DNA from: Aquibacillus kalidii | GTDB taxonomy: Bacteria; Bacillota; Bacilli; Bacillales; Amphibacillaceae | DNA: 64,000 bases | Assembly (NCBI RefSeq): GCF_014280935.1 | Contig: NZ_JACLZI010000049.1 | Span: 1-64,000, forward strand | Direction: 5' to 3' | Shown here: one piece after another, positions 62,092 to 64,000 of the stretch | How positions within the stretch are numbered: position 1 is the first letter of the stretch | Layout: every line of letters begins with the position of its first letter | Program-made: the position numbers and the translations under genes | Notes under the pieces: model-generated | What the model saw: the letters and a program-made list of their open reading frames with translations, nothing else | The model's database searches: none | What the model was told of the DNA's origin: nothing

Positions 62092-63717
62092 TTACTCGTT
62101 TACACTAATTCCTGTAAACGGATGCTCATCTCGATTAGCTGGGAACGTGAAATCCGAAACATTCTTTTGATGAATTGCTATTTTCTTAATATAAGATATA
62201 GGTACAATTGCACCTTGCTCTTGAAGTGAGCCTAAAATTGTTGTATATAACTGTTGACGTTCATTTTCATCCGTTGTTTGCTTAACTTCAGCTATTTGAT
62301 TTAGTAACTCCTCTTTATTAGGGTAAGATGAAATGGCTTCTTTAAACCCAAATCCGTCTGTAGCAACGATGTTCACGTAAGTATGTGGGTCATATGGAGC
62401 CCCATAGTTACTGAAGAAATTCATATCAAATTCATTAGCTTTGAATCTTTCCACTTGAGTGGTAAGCTCTACTCCAACAATGTTTAACTTCACACCTAAT
62501 CCTGCCCACTCAGATTGTAATGTTTCAGCCATTAATTTCTGTATTGACTCAGCAGAGTCGTACATTAATTCAAATTCAAGTGGTTTACCATCTTTTTCAC
62601 GAATATCTTTACCTTCTGGTAGTTTCCAGCCTGCTTCGTCTAATAGTTGTTTCGCTTTTTCAACATTATAATCAACTGTCGTTGCATCAACATTCGAAGT
62701 GTATGGAAAGTTTGTTGGTAAGATATAGTCAGCCTTCTCTTCCAATCCAGATGTTACACCTTCAACCATTGCTTCCTTATCAAACCCATAATGTAATGCT
62801 TGACGAACACGTAGATCCGAAAGCTGCTCTTTATTTGTATTCATCACTAGCTGTCTAGTAGCAACTGGCTCAGATACACTAGTTTCATAGTTTTCTGTCG
62901 ATTGTAATTGTTTGAATGCATCTAAGTTAATAACTCCCTCACCATATATAAGGTCTAAATCACCTTTTTCAAAAGCAAGTACACGTGTTTCAGCATCCGG
63001 AATAACTTTGACATGAATTTTCTCTACATTTGGAAGTTCACCCCAGTAATTTTCATTACGTTTAAATATGGCATATTCATCTACTTTATATTCATCCAAT
63101 ACCCATGGACCTGTTCCAACTGGCTGTGCTATACCTTCTGAAGTGTCACCACTTTCAGGAAAACCAGCTTCTCCAAGGAATCGGACTGGGCGTACAACAG
63201 CTAGTTCTTGAATAGTAGGATAATAAGGTTCCTTTAATGTTAATTTAAAGGTATGCTCATCAATGACCTCTGTTTGAGCTATCTTCGGAATAAATCCTAA
63301 CCAACTATGCAAGTCTATATTGGTTAATATAGTATCAAAATTCTTCTTAACAATCTCTGCATTAAAGCTTGTCCCGTCAGAGAATTTTACATCTTGACGT
63401 AAGTTGAATACATATTCTGTCCCATCTTCAGAGATCTTCCAAGATTCTGCTAAATGTGGTTTTAGTTCTCCCCCATCTTGGTAGCTAACTAAAGGTTCAT
63501 ATACCATAGATTGGGCGAATAATTGATTTGGATTATAGACATGTGGATTCAATGCACCTACATCCCTTGGCCAAGCAAAAGTAATCATATTACTATTTTT
63601 ACTAGTAGATTCTGTACTTTCTTTTGTTTCACTTGAACATCCTAGTAAAGTAATTGCTAAAATAAGAATGATTGCAGACATAAGTGAAATTCGTTTTTTA
63701 TTTATTTGATTTGGCAT
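62092..63717 (-). CDS. nikA: NikA-like metal/metallophore-binding lipoprotein
   Basis: 541 residues. The lipobox LLGC (Cys27) anchors it outside the membrane. The mature part aligns closely by eye to E. coli NikA: FAWPRDVGALNPHVYNPNQ, SMVYEPLVSYQDGG, GTGPWVLDEYKV and FSNYGAPYDPH. However, positions equal to NikA Trp398 and His416, used for Ni-histidine binding, appear as Tyr and a non-His residue. Ligand may therefore be another chelate. It heads the nikABCDE operon. A canonical promoter with a Fur box lies directly upstream, so iron status should control it. Confidence 0.85.
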   Translation of the reverse strand: MPNQINKKRISLMSAIILILAITLLGCSSETKESTESTSKNSNMITFAWPRDVGALNPHVYNPNQLFAQSMVYEPLVSYQDGGELKPHLAESWKISEDGTEYVFNLRQDVKFSDGTSFNAEIVKKNFDTILTNIDLHSWLGFIPKIAQTEVIDEHTFKLTLKEPYYPTIQELAVVRPVRFLGEAGFPESGDTSEGIAQPVGTGPWVLDEYKVDEYAIFKRNENYWGELPNVEKIHVKVIPDAETRVLAFEKGDLDLIYGEGVINLDAFKQLQSTENYETSVSEPVATRQLVMNTNKEQLSDLRVRQALHYGFDKEAMVEGVTSGLEEKADYILPTNFPYTSNVDATTVDYNVEKAKQLLDEAGWKLPEGKDIREKDGKPLEFELMYDSAESIQKLMAETLQSEWAGLGVKLNIVGVELTTQVERFKANEFDMNFFSNYGAPYDPHTYVNIVATDGFGFKEAISSYPNKEELLNQIAEVKQTTDENERQQLYTTILGSLQEQGAIVPISYIKKIAIHQKNVSDFTFPANRDEHPFTGISVNE

Positions 63718-63743
63718 ACAAATTACCCCTCTCTAGATGAAAC

Positions 63744-63758
63744 TGATAACCATTATCA
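63744..63758. promoter_or_regulatory. Fur box
   Basis: TGATAACCATTATCA matches the 7-1-7 Fur consensus TGATAATnATTATCA at 13 of 14 defined positions. It lies just downstream of the -10, over the transcription start. PerR and Zur boxes differ at the outer bases. Confidence 0.75.
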
Positions 63759-63787
63759 ATTGTATGGTTTGAATATATGATTGTCAA
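63759..63787 (-). promoter_or_regulatory. SigA promoter of the nik-type operon
   Basis: TTGACA, a 17-bp spacer and TACAAT on the minus strand: a near-consensus promoter abutting the Fur box. Confidence 0.8.
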
Positions 63788-63799
63788 TTGTTTTCAGAC

Positions 63800-64000
63800 T
63801 TTTTTGATACATGGAAATTTTTTACTGAGGTGCTTAAAATAGTTTGGGATAGAGCTTCGTTACTTACGAAGAAGAGCATTAGAAAGTAAAAGAAAGATTT
63901 ATTGAAAAGGAGTTACTGATAATATAGAAAGAGGCTTAATTATGCTTCTAGTTCTTTATGAGGACCAGCACTGTGACTAATGATTGGACTCATTGACAGT
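63800..64000. other. Right edge without recognisable gene
   Basis: A short hairpin GCTTCGT / ACGAAG lies at about 63855-63877. I see no open frame that reaches the edge with support. Confidence 0.4.

Noticed and set aside
1-64000. Mobile element or prophage
   Set aside because: No transposase, integrase, terminal inverted repeats with target duplications, or phage structural genes were seen.

Overview
The window looks like chromosomal DNA from a low-GC, motile, halotolerant member of the Bacillaceae (Oceanobacillus/Virgibacillus/Gracilibacillus type). This is inferred from gene content: choline-to-glycine-betaine genes under a GbsR-type regulator, a methylglyoxal synthase, HxlR-controlled formaldehyde fixation, three chemoreceptors, strong AGGAGG-type ribosome sites and CcpA-type cre elements. 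I saw no tRNA, rRNA, CRISPR array, phage or intact insertion sequence.

Layout. 1-480: nine 52-bp tandem repeats of a nested palindrome. 0.6-3.2 kb: a hemerythrin-like protein and a chemoreceptor whose leader is a c-di-GMP-I riboswitch followed by a terminator. 3.3-17.5 kb: a glycan region with a GH43 enzyme, three GH3 enzymes (one with reversed domain order), two GtrA-like membrane proteins, a family 2 glycosyltransferase, a LysR regulator and an inserted mgsA. 17.7-20.7 kb: glf and a second chemoreceptor. 21-25 kb: an aldehyde dehydrogenase with its DUF779 partner behind a perfect cre, then hxlR with divergent hxlA-hxlB. 25.4-32.7 kb: an Spx paralogue without its redox cysteines, then gbsA, gbsR, a betaine-type binding protein and betA, which share candidate operators.

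34-48.2 kb is an envelope-stress and lipid region: an ECF sigma factor, an MMPL transporter flanked by two unannotated small membrane peptides, a third chemoreceptor, a two-component system with related two-helix membrane proteins and a multi-helix membrane protein, and an sqdB-sqdX-gtrA operon for sulfolipid synthesis. Several of these genes, plus a cell-wall-anchored PAP2 phosphatase at 49-52 kb, have arrays of TTAACA-like hexamers at about 11-bp spacing on their coding strand. This suggests one OmpR-family regulon (PhoP-like or the local regulator). Decayed copies of the membrane protein and of MMPL nearby suggest past duplication of this cassette.

52.9-57.1 kb: nrdHIEF (class Ib ribonucleotide reductase) behind a short cobalamin-type riboswitch and a terminator. 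57-58.5 kb: a MATE exporter. 58.6-63.8 kb: a complete five-gene nickel/peptide-type ABC importer with a canonical promoter and a near-perfect Fur box.

Together the genes describe a saprophytic, salt-exposed bacterium that degrades plant or microbial glycans, detoxifies aldehydes, makes betaine from choline, and probably swaps phospholipid for sulfolipid when phosphate is short.
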